Positions 17,716-26,529 of a stretch of 64,000 nt of DNA are shown one piece after another. The notes beneath the pieces are model-generated. The model saw only the letters and a list, made by a program, of their open reading frames with translations. It did no database searches and had not been told where the DNA came from. Location: positions 5,061,001-5,125,000 of the forward strand of contig NZ_CP012333.1 in NCBI RefSeq assembly GCF_001263205.1, given 5' to 3'. This DNA comes from Labilithrix luteola (GTDB lineage: Bacteria; Myxococcota_A; Polyangia; Polyangiales; Polyangiaceae). The position numbers and the translations under genes were made by a program. Position 1 is the stretch's first letter. Every line of letters starts with the position of its first letter.

Positions 17716-19422
17716 ATGAAGACCCACCATCACGCTGCCTTCGGCAAGCGTCGCTATCGATACCTCACCCCATTGTTCGCTGGCATCGTCGCTGCTCTCG
17801 CAGCGTGTAGCAGCGACGGAGACGATGCCGCGTCGACGACCCCGAGCGACCCGCCGGCCTCGACGACGCCTCCCACCGGGACCACGCCTCCGTCCACCAC
17901 GGATCCGCCCGCGAAGGACGCGGGGCACGACTCGGGAAACGACGCTTCGACCGACGCTGGTACCGATGCGCCCGCGCCGGCGAAGATGGATGTCACGCTG
18001 GCCGGATGGCCCGGACTCGACGGACTGACGATCAAGTCCAACGGTACGGTGGTGAAGGCGACGGGCGGCAAGCTCTCCATCGATACGACGAGCACGCTCA
18101 CCTTCGAGGCCGCGGGAATCGAGCTCGCCTCGCTCGCGCCGAAGAGCACCGTCACGGTGTTCGATCTCTTGCCGGTGCGCGATTGTCAGAGCACGCCGGA
18201 GCTCGGCAAGCTCCTCAGCCTCTTGCTCACGCTCGATTCCGACCAGGACGCGTCGAACGGCATCACGATTCCGGACGCGATCAAGGCGCCGGCGGGCACG
18301 AAGCTCAGCGCGCTGAACGAGAACGACCTCGTGACCCTCGAAAACCAGCTCGTGGGCCGATCGATGTCGATCACGAAGGCGCTCTACGCGGCCAACGACG
18401 CGCTCGACCAGGAGGCGTGGGCCGAGAACACCGCGAAGCGCACGACGTTCACCAACGACATGAACGTGCTGCAGCGCTATCTCGATCGCGTGCTGGCCGA
18501 GCTCGCGCTGAACCCGGCGAAGCTCACGGGATTTGCCTATCTGACCGACGACCAGGCGCTCTCCATTCCTGCCACGCTCAAGAGCCAGGGAATCGCCTTC
18601 GACGGAGAGACTCCGGTCTTCTCCTGGCGCTACGGCCTCCAGCGTACGGATTCGACCTACGTTCCCACGCTCAATCGCCCGCTCGCATTCCCGGCCGAGA
18701 TCCAGGCCGAATACGGTGCGAGTGCCGATGGCCCGCATATCGGTCATATCGGCGATATCGACATTGCCGACGGCAAGCTCTATGCGCCGATCGAAGACGA
18801 AGACGACTCGTCGCAGCAGTCGTACATCGCGATCTACGACGCGAAGACGCTCCAGTATACGGGTGAGAAGCACGCGCTGCCGCGAGCCGAGCATGCCGAC
18901 GGCGTGCCTTGGGTTGCCGTCGATGCCGCGCGCAAGCAGTTCTACACGGTGACGTGGAGCACGGCGGCGGCGAGCAAACTCAACGTCTTCGATCTGACGA
19001 CGTTCGCCCTGATTCGCTCCGTGCCGCTGCAGGTCTCCTTCGACGGCAAACGCGTGCAGGGCGCGAAGATCTACAAGGGAATGCTGTACGCCTCGAGCGA
19101 TACCAAAGACAGCGTCCCCGGCACCGCTCTGAAGCGGAAGCGCCTCTACAAGGTCGACCCCGTGAGCGGTCACGTGATCGAGCTCCTGACCTACGACGAG
19201 CCGAATCGCACGGAGGCCGAGGGCATTGCCTTCGCGCCCGACGGCACGATGAACCTGATGGTCATCGCGCCCTACACCACGCCGCTCTACGCCGAGACTA
19301 CGACCGGCAAGCCGTTCGACGAGAGCTACAGCATCGACGGCGACGACTGGAACCCGTCCGCCACGCTGCGTCACTTCTCGCGCAACGCCATCACGTTGCG
19401 CGAGAAGATCTGCGGGATGTGA
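17716..19422 (+). CDS. Secreted lipoprotein with probable beta-propeller-like region
   Basis: A 568-residue lipoprotein. The signal peptide ends in ALAAC with a Ser/Asp-rich start of the mature chain, followed by a Thr/Pro/Asp linker to about residue 90. The C-terminal half has repeated strand patterns such as DIDIADGKLYAPIED, VAVDAARKQFYTVTW and GIAFAPDGTMNLMVI, as in NHL/SMP-30-type propellers. Function unknown. The ATG at 17716 is fixed by the signal peptide. A strong hairpin follows the stop codon. Confidence 0.7.
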   Translation: MKTHHHAAFGKRRYRYLTPLFAGIVAALAACSSDGDDAASTTPSDPPASTTPPTGTTPPSTTDPPAKDAGHDSGNDASTDAGTDAPAPAKMDVTLAGWPGLDGLTIKSNGTVVKATGGKLSIDTTSTLTFEAAGIELASLAPKSTVTVFDLLPVRDCQSTPELGKLLSLLLTLDSDQDASNGITIPDAIKAPAGTKLSALNENDLVTLENQLVGRSMSITKALYAANDALDQEAWAENTAKRTTFTNDMNVLQRYLDRVLAELALNPAKLTGFAYLTDDQALSIPATLKSQGIAFDGETPVFSWRYGLQRTDSTYVPTLNRPLAFPAEIQAEYGASADGPHIGHIGDIDIADGKLYAPIEDEDDSSQQSYIAIYDAKTLQYTGEKHALPRAEHADGVPWVAVDAARKQFYTVTWSTAAASKLNVFDLTTFALIRSVPLQVSFDGKRVQGAKIYKGMLYASSDTKDSVPGTALKRKRLYKVDPVSGHVIELLTYDEPNRTEAEGIAFAPDGTMNLMVIAPYTTPLYAETTTGKPFDESYSIDGDDWNPSATLRHFSRNAITLREKICGM

Positions 19423-19431
19423 GAACGCGCA

Positions 19432-19467
19432 CGCCGTCTCGCGCGTAACGACACGCGCGAGACGGCG
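19432..19467 (+). terminator. Perfect 15-bp hairpin, likely transcription terminator
   Basis: Arms 19432-19446 (CGCCGTCTCGCGCGT) and 19453-19467 are exact reverse complements with a 6-nt loop (AACGAC), starting 10 nt after the stop of the preceding lipoprotein gene. There is no T-tract, which is common in high-GC bacteria. Confidence 0.7.
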
Positions 19468-19635
19468 GCTCCCGAGGCATGGGAGTTCGAGGTCGGGGCT
19501 GATGGCACGGTCACTGCATTACGGCCGGCCCCGAGTGGCGATTCTTCGGTGATTCCCGGTTCGAGTCCGGCTCCGAACGATTCGCACCATGACGTTCGAG
19601 TCATGGCCTCGCTCCCACCTCCAAGGAGCACCAGC

Positions 19636-21195
19636 ATGCGTTTGTCTTCTTCCTTGATCATCGCTTCGGCGATGGCGATGGGTCTTGTCGGTTTCGGCAT
19701 TCGTGACGCGCATGCGTGCGGCGGGTGCTTTCACCCCAAAGCGGAAGCCGGTTCGAGCGTCATCACCGACCACCGCATGGTCTTCAAGATCTCGACGCGG
19801 GAGACCATCCTCTGGGATCAAGTTCGCTACTCCGGCGACCCCAAGGAGTTCGCCTGGGTCCTGCCCGTCAACGCCGGCGCGCGTGTCGAGCTCTCCCACG
19901 ACGAGTGGATCGCCGCACTCGACGCGACGACGCGCACGACCGTGACGGGCCCCGAGCGATTCTGCGGCGGAGGAGGCGGTGGCGGGGGACGCGGCGGTGG
20001 TGGTGGATGCATGGGCTCCTCGAGCTCCACGTCCTTCGAGGCCGACATGGGCTCCTCGCATGACCTCGATGCGGGGTTTGCCGGCAATGGCGACGTCTCC
20101 GTCGTTTCGCAGAGCGTCATCGGCCCGTATCAAGCGGTCACCCTGCACGCGAATGCAGGCGATGGAATCAGTGAGTGGTTGGTTGCCAATGGCTTCGCCA
20201 TTCCCGACGCTGTCAGACCCATCGTCGACGCGTACACGTCGGCGCGGTTCGACTTCATCGCGCTGCGCTTGAGGCCTGGTCAGGGCGTACGAGCCATGCA
20301 ACCCGTTCGCGTCGTGACTCCCGGCGCGGACACCACGCTTCCGCTGCGCATGGTGGCGGCGGGCGTCGGCTCCAAGGTCGGACTGACGCTGTGGGTGATT
20401 GGGGAAGGTCGCTATCGAACGCAGAACTTCCCCAACGCGGTGGTCGACGATTCGCTCCTCACCTGGGACGGCAAGGCGTCACGCTCGAACCTCACCCAGC
20501 TCCAGAGCCAGATCTTCGCGTCGAACGACGGTCGCACATGGCTGACCGAGACTGCCGGTCACGCCGTGCTGTCGGGGGTGATGGGCATCGGAGCGGATCC
20601 CTCGTCGAGCTTGTACACCGCGTACATGCAGAGTTGCTTCGCGAAGCCGGCGCGTGAAGTCCCGTGCACGGACGGTGAGCTGCCGCCGCCGGATGGAACT
20701 CCGCTCGACGAATCTGCCGACGCCGGCACGAGCGACGCGAGCGACGCGGGCGATGACGGCGATGCCGGTGACGCGGAGACCGACGCGGGCGTCGACGGTG
20801 GCGAGGAGACGCCGGTACCTCCGAATCGATGCACGAAGTGGGTCGCGGGGTGCGCAGGCTACGACGACCTCGACGTGGCGACGCGCGGCCTCGTCGGCGA
20901 CATTTGGGTCACCCGCTTGCGCGCCGACCTGCCCGTTCAGGCGCTCGGCACGGACCTTCGCCTCGAGGCTGCCGATCAAACGACCGTCAGCGGTGGACAT
21001 CACACCGAGAAGTTCAGCGACGAGAACTTCGACCCTTGCGCCGGGGTCACGAACTCGGCGACCGTCGGCTCGAGCAGTGACGGATGCGCGTGCCGGACGT
21101 CGCGCCCGCTCGGCTCCTCTGTCGGATCATGGCTCGTCGCGGTGGTGACGGCCGCCTTGGCGTCGTCCATCGCCCGCCGCGCCCGCCGCAAGTAA
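19636..21195 (+). CDS. DUF2330-like surface protein with MYXO-CTERM-like anchor
   Basis: A 519-residue exported protein. The signal peptide ends near DAHA, followed directly by CGGCF, the usual start of DUF2330 proteins. The core (DHRMVFKIS, TILWDQVRYSG, FAWVLPVNAGARVELS) fits that family. It also carries a poly-Gly stretch around 111-123 and an acidic Asp/Ala/Gly linker around 370-400. The end reads GCACRTSRP, a hydrophobic helix, then RRARRK, a tripartite tail like MYXO-CTERM sorting signals. AAGGAG lies 8 nt before the ATG at 19636. Role unknown. Confidence 0.8.
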   Translation: MRLSSSLIIASAMAMGLVGFGIRDAHACGGCFHPKAEAGSSVITDHRMVFKISTRETILWDQVRYSGDPKEFAWVLPVNAGARVELSHDEWIAALDATTRTTVTGPERFCGGGGGGGGRGGGGGCMGSSSSTSFEADMGSSHDLDAGFAGNGDVSVVSQSVIGPYQAVTLHANAGDGISEWLVANGFAIPDAVRPIVDAYTSARFDFIALRLRPGQGVRAMQPVRVVTPGADTTLPLRMVAAGVGSKVGLTLWVIGEGRYRTQNFPNAVVDDSLLTWDGKASRSNLTQLQSQIFASNDGRTWLTETAGHAVLSGVMGIGADPSSSLYTAYMQSCFAKPAREVPCTDGELPPPDGTPLDESADAGTSDASDAGDDGDAGDAETDAGVDGGEETPVPPNRCTKWVAGCAGYDDLDVATRGLVGDIWVTRLRADLPVQALGTDLRLEAADQTTVSGGHHTEKFSDENFDPCAGVTNSATVGSSSDGCACRTSRPLGSSVGSWLVAVVTAALASSIARRARRK

Positions 21196-21247
21196 GCGGA
21201 GATCGGCTCGCTCGCGTTGATAGGACTTCGTCCGGCGATATGGCATC

Positions 21248-21757
21248 GTGGCGGCTCTCATGGCGCTCACGGAAGAAGCATTCACGGCACTCGTCGACGG
21301 TGGCTGTCTCGCCTGTCAGGGCAAAAAGCTCCGTGTCGAGGCGGTCGTCGCACAGACACTTCCGCTGCTCGGTGGTGAGCTCTACGGTGCCCCGTCTTGG
21401 GCCTACAAGGGCGAGCATCTGGTGCGCGGCACCTATCGAATCTCCTGCGAAGGCTGCAAGCAGGAGCTCTTCACGACGGGCGACTGTCCATGCTGCGACG
21501 CGCCCGGCGGGCTCGAGCGGGGGCTCGCGTCGACGACCTCGGTCGCCCTCCCATCCTCGTGCGACGGATGTGGATGCGAGCTCGTCACGGCAACGGCGTA
21601 CGTTCCCGTGGACGTCGTTTACGAGGGCAAACGAGCCAACAAGGCGCGCACCCAGACCACGGCGGACGACGAGGGGTTCCACGCCTTCCGACTCGAGTGC
21701 AAGGAGTGTCATGCCACCTCCGAGCGACGGCAGCCCTGTCCGTTCTGCTCGACGTGA
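21248..21757 (+). CDS. Hypothetical protein with multiple zinc-ribbon CxxC pairs
   Basis: A 169-residue cytoplasmic protein with at least six CxxC pairs: CLAC, CEGC, CPCC, CDGC, CKEC and CPFC, suggesting two or three zinc ribbons. No signal peptide. Start is GTG at 21248 or ATG at 21260. It follows the DUF2330 gene by 52 nt on the same strand. No specific family was recognised; nucleic-acid or protein binding is a guess. Confidence 0.65.
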   Translation: MAALMALTEEAFTALVDGGCLACQGKKLRVEAVVAQTLPLLGGELYGAPSWAYKGEHLVRGTYRISCEGCKQELFTTGDCPCCDAPGGLERGLASTTSVALPSSCDGCGCELVTATAYVPVDVVYEGKRANKARTQTTADDEGFHAFRLECKECHATSERRQPCPFCST

Positions 21758-21872
21758 AGGCTCGCCGAGGGCGTTCAAGCCCTCGTGATGCCGTTCGGGC
21801 GGATTCGAAGACCGGCGAAGTCTTGCTGCTGATCAAGTAGCTTCGCCGGCGTTCGCCATCACGTCGGGGCGC

Positions 21873-22871
21873 TCACTGCGGAAAGAGACAGTACTTCCCG
21901 TTCGAGGTCTCGGTGCACTTCTGGCCGATGGTACCGACGGCGAAGGTGCAATCGCTCTCCTGCTCGCAGGGCTGCGCGCAGATTCCGCGAAGGCCGTCAG
22001 GCTGGCCAGTGAAGTACGTCGAGCCCTTGCCGTCGCTCGTCGGCAAGCCGGCCGTGCACGTCCACGCCTTGCCGTTCGTCGTCGTCGTTCCGCAGAACGT
22101 ATCGCCTTCGGCGCCCGTGGTGCAGACGGCGCGGCAAATGCCCTTGTCCTTGTTCGCGCTCGAGCCACCGAGCGTGTCGCAGTTGCACGCGTCGCCCGCC
22201 GTGCACGCGTCGCCAGGCTGCTTCTGCAGCGGAATGAAATTCTTCTGCGCGACGCACGTGCCCGTCGTGAGTTGGCATTTCTGGCCGGGTGTGCCGTTGC
22301 AGTCCGCATCTTTCATGCAGCCGCCAAAACAGAAACCAAAGCCGGTGATGACGCCGTCGTTCGAATAGGCGTTTGCGAGCACGCAGTGGTTGTTGCCCTG
22401 GCACGTCGACTTCATCGACGTCGAGTCGAACGAGCAGAAGGGCAGACAAGTGCCGCTTCCGCCGCCCGTGTAGCAGTAGCCTGCGGTGCCGTCGCACTGG
22501 TAGCCGGCCAAGGTGTTGGCGGTCACCGTGCAGCCCGCTTGGATGCACACCGGCGTGTTGAAGGTGTCGTCTTCGGGGTAGCTGCTGGTCGAGCAGGAGT
22601 TGTCGCCGACCGAGCCCGCGACTTCGCAGTCCGAGTCTGCCGAGCAGACCTTGCCGACCGTGCCTTCTTCCTGACCCGTCGGCGTCGGATCGACGCGGTT
22701 CGGCTTGGTGTCGGGCGTAGCGTCCTTGCTGCCGCCATCGCCACCGGCGTCGCCGTTCGTGCCGGTCGTGTCGGTCGTCGCATCGTCGCTGCTCGAGCAG
22801 CCTGCGACCGCGCCGAAGGCCAGCGCGCCCGGAATGACCACCACGCTCGCAAGTACAAAGAAGTTCTTCAT
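21873..22871 (-). CDS. Cysteine-rich myxobacterial lipoprotein
   Basis: A 332-residue lipoprotein. The signal ends in FGAVAGCSSS (lipobox AVAGC), followed by a Thr/Asp/Gly linker. The mature domain contains about 24 cysteines in repeats such as CSADSDCEVAG, CMKDADCNGTPGQKC and CEQESDCTFAVGTIGQKC, resembling short EGF/Dickkopf-like surface modules common in this phylum. The ATG at 22871 has GAGGAG upstream. Probably outer-membrane anchored and surface exposed; function unknown. Confidence 0.75.
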   Translation of the reverse strand: MKNFFVLASVVVIPGALAFGAVAGCSSSDDATTDTTGTNGDAGGDGGSKDATPDTKPNRVDPTPTGQEEGTVGKVCSADSDCEVAGSVGDNSCSTSSYPEDDTFNTPVCIQAGCTVTANTLAGYQCDGTAGYCYTGGGSGTCLPFCSFDSTSMKSTCQGNNHCVLANAYSNDGVITGFGFCFGGCMKDADCNGTPGQKCQLTTGTCVAQKNFIPLQKQPGDACTAGDACNCDTLGGSSANKDKGICRAVCTTGAEGDTFCGTTTTNGKAWTCTAGLPTSDGKGSTYFTGQPDGLRGICAQPCEQESDCTFAVGTIGQKCTETSNGKYCLFPQ

Positions 22872-23006
22872 GCCAGCTCCTCGTTCTCGGGAGTGGCTAT
22901 GTCCGGCCGTTGCGAGACCTATCCGTGGATTCGTCGTGAAGTGAAACGCACGGCCCATCGAATAAGCGCGACCGTCTATGCGGTCGAGCTCGAGGGCGCC
23001 GTGCGT

Positions 23007-23741
23007 TCACGTCATGTAGATGCCGCCATTGACCTGAATCGTCTGACCCGTCACGTAAGGATTGCTCGCGACCGCGATGACCATGCTGGCGACCTCGTCG
23101 GGGGTGCCGAGTCGCCCAACGGGAATTCGATCGGCGCGAATCGCCATATTGCCCGCGAGCATCTCGGTCTCGATGAGGGCAGGCGCGATCGCGTTCGCGG
23201 TGATGCCTTCCTTGGCGAGGATGGAGGCATAGCTGTGGACGAGCCCTTCGAGACCCGCTTTCGATGCAGCATAGTGAGGCCCGACGACACCGCCGACGCG
23301 CGCGGCGGTCGACGAGATGTAGAGGAGCCGGCCCCACTGGCGCGCGCGCATGTCGGGCAACACGGCGGACGTGACGATGAACGGCCCTCGGAGGTTCACG
23401 GCGAACGTCGCGTCCCAGGTCGCGAGATGAACCGACTCGAGCGGAAGGGGGCGAGCGATCCCGGCATTGCTCACGAGGATGTCGATCGGGCCGAGCTGCC
23501 GGCGCACCGTCGCCACCATCTCGCTCACGTCGTCGGGCACGGCCACGTCGCCACGAACGGCAATCGCGTCGGAGCCGAGCGCGGAGATGGCGTCGACGAC
23601 GGCATCGGCATCGGTCCTGTCGGCACGGTGATTCACCGCCACGCGTACTCCAGCGGCGCCGAGTGCCAGCGCGATGCTCCGTCCGATGCCGCGACTCGAG
23701 CCCGTCACGAGCGCGACTTTCCCCTGAAGCGACTGACTCAA
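23007..23741 (-). CDS. Short-chain dehydrogenase/reductase, FabG-like
   Basis: A 244-residue classical SDR. The nucleotide motif TGSSRGIG is at 13-20, the NAG motif is present in LVSNAGIA, and the catalytic Ser (YISSTAA), Tyr and Lys (HYAASK) are in place; the C-terminal GQTIQVNGG is typical of 3-oxoacyl-ACP reductase-like proteins. It would reduce a ketone with NAD(P)H, possibly in fatty-acid or polyketide metabolism, but no pathway partner is adjacent. Start is TTG at 23741, supported by GGAGG 8 nt upstream. Confidence 0.9.
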   Translation of the reverse strand: MSQSLQGKVALVTGSSRGIGRSIALALGAAGVRVAVNHRADRTDADAVVDAISALGSDAIAVRGDVAVPDDVSEMVATVRRQLGPIDILVSNAGIARPLPLESVHLATWDATFAVNLRGPFIVTSAVLPDMRARQWGRLLYISSTAARVGGVVGPHYAASKAGLEGLVHSYASILAKEGITANAIAPALIETEMLAGNMAIRADRIPVGRLGTPDEVASMVIAVASNPYVTGQTIQVNGGIYMT

Positions 23742-23818
23742 CGACAGAACCTCCGCGCGACGACTCTACCGTGCGGAAGAGAGCACGCCCAGAGTATCCC
23801 GTCAGGCAATCGAGGCAC

Positions 23819-24145
23819 TCACCGAGAGCTGCCGGCGGCGCTCGCCGCGGTTGCGGCTGTAGGCTTCGTTGCATTCAAAGCGTTCACCGTGATCTCCGAG
23901 GAGCGAGCCGACGCCGTCTCGCGGTGCGCGAGTCCGAAGTAGATGCCGAGCGCCACCATCGCGAAGCCGACGACCACCGAGCTCGCGATCAGGTAGTCGC
24001 GGCTCACGACGAGGGACCCGGCGAGGCGAGCGCGCGACCCGGTACAGGGACTGTCTTCGTTCGTGTGGATGTCGAATTCTGCATTTTCGGACAAAGCCCC
24101 AATCATGAAGCTTCGCCCGAGCACGGATGCTTCGTCAACGTTCAT
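23819..24145 (-). CDS. Small single-pass membrane protein
   Basis: A 108-residue protein with a hydrophilic N-terminus, one membrane segment around residues 55-75 (YLIASSVVVGFAMVALGIYF) and an Ala/Thr-rich tail. The ATG at 24145 is chosen because upstream codons read through tandem-repeat DNA. No family recognised; a real gene seems plausible but not certain. Confidence 0.4.
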   Translation of the reverse strand: MNVDEASVLGRSFMIGALSENAEFDIHTNEDSPCTGSRARLAGSLVVSRDYLIASSVVVGFAMVALGIYFGLAHRETASARSSEITVNALNATKPTAATAASAAGSSR

Positions 24146-24280
24146 ATCGCGACAGGGGCTCGTTGGGTGCTTGCTGGCTTGCTGGCGTGGCGCACGGAGT
24201 GCGACAGACGCCGGTTGTGACGGGAGTTCTGCGCGCCCATCACCCTGACGTAACAGGCAAGAGGTCACGCGCCGCCTCGG

Positions 24281-24316
24281 TGCGTTCTGTGCGTTCTGTG
24301 CGTTCTGTGCGTTCGG
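24281..24316 (+). repeat. Nonamer tandem repeat, four copies
   Basis: Four head-to-tail copies of TGCGTTCTG, the last with one change, in the spacer just downstream of the cysteine-rich outer-membrane gene. A candidate variable-number repeat. Confidence 0.85.
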
Positions 24317-24329
24317 CGCCTTCGAAGCG

Positions 24330-25628
24330 TCACCAGTCGAAGAAGTACGCGAGGGCCGAGCCCACGCCGAACTTGAAGGTTTGAAGCTCGGCATCGTTCG
24401 AGAGCGCGCGTTGATACCAGGCCGAGATCGAGACGCTTCGCTTGTGATCGAGGTAGAGCCCGGCGATGCCTTTCACGATCGGCACGAACGACTCGTTCTC
24501 GATGTCCCATCCGAGCTTCGTGTCCACCGCGAGGAACGCGCGGCCCGGGAGACTGACGACGACGATCGGATCGAAGAGGACGATGTTCAGCTTCGGATAG
24601 CCTTCGCTGGCGAAGGAGCGTGTCCAGGCGACCTGTCCCGTGAGCGAAAGCCACTTCAGGAGGCCCACGGAGATCGCGTAGCCAGGGATGACGGCCCAGG
24701 CCCCGCCCACGGGCGGTTTGACCGGCGAGATCCATTGGAGCCCGAACGCCGCGTACTGCCGGACGCGTGCGCTACTTGCGAAGGCCCACGCGAGCGATGT
24801 GGTGACGGCGCCCAAACCGCTGCTCGCGGGCCGCTCCGCGGCATACGGATAGACGGCGAAGATCGGGGCTTTGAGCTGAACCGCGAACTGTCGCTGATTG
24901 CCGAATGCGACTTGGGGATTGAACAGGAGTCGACTGCCATTCGCGTTCTTCGTGATGCCTTGATAGCTGTCGAGCTGGAAGAGAACCTGGCTGCGCGAGA
25001 AGGCGATGGTCTCGATTCCTTGGAGGATCTGCTGGGCTTCCTGGGATCGCTCCTGCGTCGACAGGGAGTCGATGGCGTCGGTGAGTTCGGCGGCCGCGGC
25101 CGCCACACGGGGGTCGATGGATTTGCACGCCGGCGAGAGATTCTCGCGATTCGTCTGGAGGCATTCGACCAGCGGTCCTGCCTGGGGAGGGACGCCCGAA
25201 CAGAGTCGGTTGACCTCCGCGCCACACGCCTTGCGCAGAGTGTCCATCGTCTCCGCGGCGGATTGCACGCGATCGGTGAGTTCGTGACAGCCTCTCGAGA
25301 GATCGTCTTGCTGGCGGATGAGGCATGCGACCACGCGCCCGTGCCCTGGCTTGACCTCGCTGCAAAGACGCGCGACGTCGCGATGGCACTCCGACGAGTA
25401 CTCTTCGACGAGCACGCGAAACCTCTCCTCGGTTGCCGCGCGCTTGGCTCGACACGCCGGCGACAGCTTGGCCTCGTTGCGGTGCAGGCACGCATCGATC
25501 TGGCCGGTCGTGGCGGGCACGTCGGCGCAGAACTGCTTCACGTCCTCGAGGCAGGGATTGTCGGCGCGCGCGCCCCGGGGTGCGAAGAGTGCTGCGCCCA
25601 CGACCATCGCGACGACCCACGACCGCAT
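24330..25628 (-). CDS. Exported protein with Cys-rich (GLG1-like) repeats and C-terminal barrel-like domain
   Basis: A 432-residue protein with signal peptide cleaved near GARA-DN. Residues 25-170 contain three repeats of the form C-x3-V-x2-FC/LC...G-x4-CL-x5-LSPAC, close to the Cys-rich repeat of Golgi glycoprotein 1 (cysteine-rich FGF receptor). A helical linker follows, then about 230 residues of alternating strands with Gly and aromatic residues ending in YFFDW; an aromatic last residue is typical of outer-membrane beta-barrels. The ATG at 25628 is supported by GGAGGG and the signal peptide. Function unknown. Confidence 0.75.
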   Translation of the reverse strand: MRSWVVAMVVGAALFAPRGARADNPCLEDVKQFCADVPATTGQIDACLHRNEAKLSPACRAKRAATEERFRVLVEEYSSECHRDVARLCSEVKPGHGRVVACLIRQQDDLSRGCHELTDRVQSAAETMDTLRKACGAEVNRLCSGVPPQAGPLVECLQTNRENLSPACKSIDPRVAAAAAELTDAIDSLSTQERSQEAQQILQGIETIAFSRSQVLFQLDSYQGITKNANGSRLLFNPQVAFGNQRQFAVQLKAPIFAVYPYAAERPASSGLGAVTTSLAWAFASSARVRQYAAFGLQWISPVKPPVGGAWAVIPGYAISVGLLKWLSLTGQVAWTRSFASEGYPKLNIVLFDPIVVVSLPGRAFLAVDTKLGWDIENESFVPIVKGIAGLYLDHKRSVSISAWYQRALSNDAELQTFKFGVGSALAYFFDW

Positions 25629-25712
25629 GTCGCCAAATCCCTCCGCGCCGGACCGCTCGGGCTCAAGCAAGCGGCGAGCCCGAAAAGACGCGCCTTTCGA
25701 CGCTGTCGCGCG

Positions 25713-25739
25713 GGCCGCACCGGCCGCACCGGCCGCGGC
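25713..25739 (+). repeat. Short nonamer repeat, three copies
   Basis: Three adjoining copies of GGCCGCACC, the third altered, in the leader of the Cys-rich-repeat gene. Confidence 0.6.
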
Positions 25740-25868
25740 CGTGATGCATAACGAGGAAATAATCACCTCGTAACGCGCCGCCGGGCTGCACGGGACAAGG
25801 TCTGGTTCGCACACCCTCGTGCACTTCCCGAATCGATGTCGATGAACAGGCCTCTCCACCCGCATCCA

Positions 25869-26529
25869 ATGCTTCGACACTTCTACTTCCTTGCCTTGCT
25901 TCCCTGCCTCGCAGGCTGCAACCACAAGGCAAGCGCGCACACGCCCCCTTCGGAGCACCAGAGCGAGATCCTCCTCACGAAGACGCAGATCGCACGACTC
26001 AAGATCGCGACGGCGCCGTCGACCTGCACGACGTCGACGACGCGATCCTCACGAGCGGCAAGGTCGCCTATGACGACCAGAAGCTCATCCACGTCTTCTC
26101 GCCGGTCGCCGGAAAGGCGGTGAAGGTCGTCGCCCAGCTCGGCAATCACGTGAAGAAGGGTGATCCGTTGGTGGTCATCGAATCACCGGACACCGGCGTC
26201 GCCACGTCGGACCTCGGTAAAGCGAAGGCAGATCTGGTGGCGGCCGAGCACGACCACCAGCGCCAAAAGGAGCTCCTCGACGCGCATGCGACCTCGCAAA
26301 AGGACTACGAAGTCGCCTCCGACAATTTCCGAAAAGCGAAAGCCGAAATGGAGCGCGCCCAGCAGAAGGCGAGGCTCTTTCGCCAAGGCGACGTGACGGG
26401 GCAGACCTTCACCCTTCGCTCGGACATCGACGGCGAAGTCTTCATGAAAGCCGTCTCGCCGGGCATGGAGATCTCCGGTCAATACGGCGGCAGTTCGCCC
26501 GAGCTATTCACGATTGGTGAGGCCGACAG
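25869..26529 (+). pseudogene. Heavy-metal RND efflux adaptor (CusB/CzcB type), frameshifted and 3'-truncated
   Basis: The remains of a periplasmic lipoprotein adaptor. A signal with lipobox CLAGC and the segment LTKTQIARLKIATAP are in one frame; from VDLHDVDDAILTSGKV onward the protein continues in another frame (barrel-sandwich SPVAGKAV, coiled-coil hairpin, QTFTLRSDIDGEV). One missing base at about 26018 (CCGTCGAC where CCGGTCGAC would restore the frame) explains the shift. The protein ends abruptly at TIGEAD, where family members go on, and permease sequence follows. Non-functional unless the shift is a sequencing error, and even then truncated. Confidence 0.85.

Noticed and set aside
19486..19578. 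A tRNA-like stretch with T-arm (CCGGTTCGAGTCCGG) and partly matching ends, reminiscent of a long tRNA such as tRNA-Sec
   Set aside because: The acceptor pairing has a mismatch, the T-stem has only four clean pairs, and no proper D-arm or anticodon stem can be drawn; more likely chance or a remote remnant.
24381..25751. A 456-codon antisense frame across the Cys-rich outer-membrane gene
   Set aside because: No domain and shadow-type composition; the opposite strand has signal peptide and repeats.
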